NCBI GenBank assembly: GCA_046727955.1
Contig: JBKPDO010000151.1
Coordinates: 1 to 7,167 of the forward strand
Source of the DNA: DASVXQ01 sp046727955
GTDB taxonomy: Bacteria > Actinomycetota > CALGFH01
Reading direction: 5' to 3'
Length of the DNA: 7,167 bases
The position numbers were made by a program, and so were the translations under genes. Position 1 is the stretch's first letter. Each line of letters starts with the position of its first letter. The notes under the pieces were generated by a model, which searched no databases, was not told the origin of the DNA, and worked only from the letters and a program-made list of their open reading frames with translations. Shown in pieces: positions 5,046-7,167 of this stretch.

Positions 5046-5489
5046 GTGCCATTGTTCATTGGCACCTATGACCACTCCCTCGACCCCAAAGGACGCGTGA
5101 TCCTCCCGCGCAAGTTCCGTGACGAGCTGGGGCAGGACATGGTCTTCACCAAGGGCATCGAGCCGTGTCTGTACGTGTTCCCGCTGGCCGAGTTCGAGGC
5201 CTTCGCGAACAAGCTGCGCAGTCTGCCCCTGACCGAGCGTCCCAGCCGTGACTTCGTCCGGGTCTTCGTGGCCGGCGCCAGCCAGGAGACCGCCGACACC
5301 CAGGGCCGCGTGGTGATCCCACAGGTCCTGCGCGAGTACGCCGGCCTCATCAAGGACGTGGTCGTCGTCGGCCAGCTCTCGCGCATCGAGATCTGGGACA
5401 GGGCCGAGTGGGGCCGCTACATGCCCGCCGCCCAGACGGCCTACTCCGACAGCGCCAACGCCGCCCACCTCGCCGAGCTGGGGATCTGA
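5046..5489 (+). CDS. mraZ: Transcriptional regulator MraZ
   Basis: The product is 147 residues, a normal size for MraZ. It carries two SpoVT/AbrB-like DNA-binding repeats: residues 1-50 (FIGTYDHSLDPKGRVILPRKF) and about 75-125 (QETADTQGRVVIPQVLREYA). The DPKGR and DTQGR turns are the conserved loop of each half. MraZ forms ring-shaped oligomers that bind phased direct repeats before its own gene and represses the dcw operon, and the repeats at 4969-5005 fit this. The GTG start is supported by GGGAGG (5034-5039) six bases upstream and by homology beginning at the second residue. The stop TGA shares its A with the ATG of rsmH, so the two are coupled. Confidence 0.97.
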   Translation: MPLFIGTYDHSLDPKGRVILPRKFRDELGQDMVFTKGIEPCLYVFPLAEFEAFANKLRSLPLTERPSRDFVRVFVAGASQETADTQGRVVIPQVLREYAGLIKDVVVVGQLSRIEIWDRAEWGRYMPAAQTAYSDSANAAHLAELGI

Positions 5490-6460
5490 TGGTGTTGACC
5501 GCCGTCCACCACCTCCCGGTCATGGTCGACCGGTCCATGGAGCTGCTGCGCCCGCGGCCCGGCGGCGTCTACATCGACGCCACGCTCGGCCTCGGCGGCC
5601 ACGCCGAGCGGTTGCTCCGGGACAGCGCCCCCGGCGGCCGGGTCATCGGCCTCGACCGCGACCCGAAGGCGCTGGCGCTGGCGCGCGAGCGCCTGGCGGC
5701 GGCCGGGGACCGGCTGGTGACCGTGGCCGCCTCCTTCGCCGACCTCGCCGAGGTCACCGCCGACCTCGGCGTCGCGGAGGTCGACGGGGTGCTGTACGAC
5801 CTCGGCGTGTCGTCGCTGCAGCTCGACGAGGCGGAGCGTGGCTTCAGCTACCGCGCCGACGCCCCCCTGGACATGCGCATGGACCCCACGCACGGCACCA
5901 CCGCCGCCGAGGTGCTCGCGACCTACCCGCGCGCCGAGCTGACCCGGGTGTTCCGCGAGTACGGCGAGGAGCGCTTCGCCCCCAGGATCGCCCGCTTCGT
6001 GGACGAGGCCCGCCGGCGCGGGCCGATCCGCACCACCGGCGAGCTGGTGGACCTGGTCAAGGCAGCCATCCCCGCCGCGGCCAGGCGACGCGGGCCGCAC
6101 CCCGCCCGCCGCGTGTTCCAGGCGCTGCGCATCGAGGTCAACGGTGAGCTCACCGCCCTGGCGGAGTCGCTGCCGCAGGCGATCGACCTGCTCGCGCCCG
6201 GCCGCAGGGTGGTGGTGCTCGCCTACCACTCGCTCGAGGACCGCATCGTCAAGCGCACCTTCGTGGCCGCCGCAGGGCGCGAGGGGGCGCCGCCCCCCCT
6301 CGCGCCTGCCGTCTCTCCGTCTCCCCGACTGGCGGTCCTCACCCGCCGCCCGGAGACCCCGGGCGCGGACGAGCTGGCCGCCAACCCGCGCGCGGAGAGC
6401 GCCAAGCTGCGCGCGGCCGAGAAGCTTCCGCCAAGCAACCTTGCAGGGGGGCAACGATGA
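5489..6460 (+). CDS. rsmH: 16S rRNA (cytosine(1402)-N(4))-methyltransferase RsmH
   Basis: The 323-residue protein transfers a methyl group from S-adenosylmethionine to N4 of C1402 in the decoding centre of 16S rRNA. The cofactor-binding loop is DATLGLGGH (D30-H38), followed by the acidic strand end in GLDRDPKAL. The family signature YDLGVSSLQLDEAERGFSYR with PLDMRMDP is complete. The C-terminal motifs RIEVNGEL and YHSLEDRIVKR (Y246-R256) are also present. ATG 5489 overlaps the mraZ stop by one base; GTG 5492 is a less likely alternative. The last codon overlaps the ATG of the next gene as ATGA. The position after mraZ and before ftsL is the standard order. It is also called MraW. Confidence 0.97.
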   Translation: MVLTAVHHLPVMVDRSMELLRPRPGGVYIDATLGLGGHAERLLRDSAPGGRVIGLDRDPKALALARERLAAAGDRLVTVAASFADLAEVTADLGVAEVDGVLYDLGVSSLQLDEAERGFSYRADAPLDMRMDPTHGTTAAEVLATYPRAELTRVFREYGEERFAPRIARFVDEARRRGPIRTTGELVDLVKAAIPAAARRRGPHPARRVFQALRIEVNGELTALAESLPQAIDLLAPGRRVVVLAYHSLEDRIVKRTFVAAAGREGAPPPLAPAVSPSPRLAVLTRRPETPGADELAANPRAESAKLRAAEKLPPSNLAGGQR

Positions 6461-6999
6461 GCACGGCCGCGGGTCCCGCCTTCCGCCCTCGCCCGACCCA
6501 CGACTCCCGCCCGGAGTCCCGTCACCGCCTGCGCGCGGTCACGCCGGCGCGCGGCGCCTCCCGGCTGCCCTTCATCGTGCTCGCCGGGCTGGTGGTGGTG
6601 GCCGGCGTGCTCGGGCTGGTGTCGCTGAACGTCAGCGTCAACCAGCAAGCGTTCACCATCGCCAAGCTGCAGCGCTCGAGCCGCGACGCGGAGAACCGCT
6701 ACGCCGCTCTCCAGGCCGACGTCGACCGGCTCAAGTCCCCCGAGCGCATCGCCAGCGAGGCCGCCCGCCGGCACCTGGTGCCCGCCGGCCGGCCTCGGGT
6801 GGCGCGCTGGCCCGGCTCGCGGCCGGGCGACGAGACCCACCCCGGGGCGGCGACTTCCCCCGCCGCCCCGGGGGCTGGGACGGCCCGGGGGGGCTCCGGC
6901 GGGAACGCCGCTGCCCCCCCGGACTCGACCTCCTCTGGCGCCGCCCAGGGGTGGCCGCAAGACCCCTTCCCCCTCAAGCAGTACCTGGCTGAACCCTAA
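6457..6999 (+). CDS. ftsL: FtsL-like septum formation protein
   Basis: Identity rests on position and architecture, because FtsL diverges quickly in sequence. The 180-residue protein has a basic cytoplasmic tail (1-36), one membrane helix (37-57, LPFIVLAGLVVVAGVLGLVSL), and a short coiled coil (about 62-95) ending in LKSPERIASEAARRHLVPA. That last motif, with its leucine-heptad lead-in, is typical of the FtsL/DivIC family. The helix topology places the coiled coil outside, where it would join FtsB/DivIC and FtsQ to activate FtsW-FtsI. Residues 115-180 form a Pro/Gly/Ala-rich, probably disordered tail that is longer than in most relatives. ATG 6457 overlaps the rsmH stop by four bases and has AGGGGGG about five bases upstream. 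Confidence 0.85.
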   Translation: MSTAAGPAFRPRPTHDSRPESRHRLRAVTPARGASRLPFIVLAGLVVVAGVLGLVSLNVSVNQQAFTIAKLQRSSRDAENRYAALQADVDRLKSPERIASEAARRHLVPAGRPRVARWPGSRPGDETHPGAATSPAAPGAGTARGGSGGNAAAPPDSTSSGAAQGWPQDPFPLKQYLAEP

Positions 7000-7031
7000 A
7001 GCTGAACCCTCAAGCAGTAGCGGGCCGAACC
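6971..7031 (+). repeat. Partial tandem duplication of the ftsL 3' end
   Basis: The sequence at 6971-6995 recurs 36 bases later at 7007-7031 with 22 of 25 positions identical, and the first 13 are perfect (CCCTCAAGCAGTA). The second copy, in the same codon phase, would read Leu-Lys-Gln then TAG, so it is non-coding after the ftsL stop at 6997-6999. A 10-base piece, GCTGAACCCT, also occurs at 6988-6997 and 7001-7010. This fits replication slippage at the end of the gene. Confidence 0.75.
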
Positions 7032-7040
7032 TAGGAACCT

Positions 7041-7087
7041 GACTGTGCCGTCCGGAGGACGCATGACTGCCACGTCCGGAGGACGCA
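7041..7087 (+). repeat. 24-base tandem duplication covering the start of the next gene
   Basis: Bases 7041-7063 and 7065-7087 match at 20 of 23 positions with an offset of 24, and the last 15 are identical (CGTCCGGAGGACGCA). The first copy supplies the ribosome-binding site of the downstream gene. The second copy falls inside its coding region and is translated as TSGGRR. The offset is a multiple of three, so the frame is kept. Confidence 0.85.
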
Positions 7088-7167
7088 GGGCCCCGTCCGC
7101 GGGGCGCGGGACAGCGGCGTCCCGGCCGACCCGTGCGCGCGGTAAGGCGCCACCCGCGCGCCGGCAG
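7063..7167 (+). CDS. ftsI: Probable FtsI (penicillin-binding protein) N terminus, cut by window end
   Basis: An open frame of 35 codons runs from ATG 7063 to the window end. GGAGG at 7054-7058 sits four bases before it. The visible part, beginning MTATSGGRRAPSAGRG and continuing Arg/Ala/Pro-rich, is a basic, unstructured cytoplasmic tail. Such tails precede the membrane anchor of the septal transpeptidase in actinobacteria. No membrane helix, dimerisation domain or SxxK motif is inside the window, so identity comes only from its place after mraZ-rsmH-ftsL, where ftsI is expected. An in-frame GTG at 7045 would add six residues but would put the ribosome site inside the gene. Confidence 0.6.
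   Translation, partial: MTATSGGRRAPSAGRGTAASRPTRARGKAPPARRQ

Noticed and set aside
4614..5468. Reverse-strand frame of 284 codons covering the intergenic stretch and mraZ
   Set aside because: It runs through the terminator, promoter and operator and antisense to mraZ, and shows no domain.
1..7167. tRNA, rRNA or riboswitch
   Set aside because: I looked through the non-coding stretches (2114-2453, 4607-5045, 7000-7062) and saw no cloverleaf, rRNA segment or known riboswitch core. A covariance-model search would be needed to exclude small RNAs.

Overview
The window (7,167 bases) is very GC-rich, with almost every third codon position G or C, and all recognisable genes lie on the + strand. Gene content and codon use point to a high-GC Actinomycetota, or a close relative that shares its division-cluster layout. 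I cannot place it below phylum from this sequence. It holds four complete genes of the division and housekeeping type, two complete regulatory or signalling genes, and a truncated gene at each end.

Left part (1-2113): the 3' end of a macro-domain (ADP-ribose-binding family) gene overlaps by 4 bases (GTGA) a soluble GAF-PAS sensor histidine kinase, so the two are probably translationally coupled. No response regulator is visible. The kinase gene has in-frame microsatellites at both ends, a 9-base unit coding for an acidic tract and a 15-base unit coding for Pro-Asp-Pro-Gly-Arg.

Middle part (2114-4606): a 340-base gene-free stretch holds three strong hairpins, a 31-base direct repeat and a plausible promoter. 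It leads into an actinobacterial-type HNH endonuclease. Immediately after, possibly overlapping it, comes a three-helix membrane protein with an outward-facing calcineurin-like phosphoesterase domain.

Right part (4607-7167): a 439-base gene-free stretch carries a GC-rich hairpin with a 27-base tandem repeat, a T-run terminator, an unusually AT-rich inverted repeat, and then a near-consensus promoter (TTGACG-17-TAAAGT). That promoter is overlapped by GTGG repeats spaced about one helical turn apart, best explained as the MraZ operator. It drives the start of the dcw (division and cell wall) cluster: mraZ, rsmH, an ftsL-like gene and the start of what is probably ftsI. The first three genes overlap by 1 and 4 bases. 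MraZ probably represses its own operon, RsmH methylates 16S rRNA, and FtsL and FtsI belong to the septal peptidoglycan machinery.

I see no convincing new multi-gene system. The points most worth a second look are the MraZ operator layout, the twin hairpins whose loop is inverted while the flanks are not, the AT-rich palindrome upstream of the mra promoter, the macro-domain/kinase coupling, the ambiguous start of the membrane phosphoesterase, and the fresh tandem duplications at the ftsL/ftsI junction.
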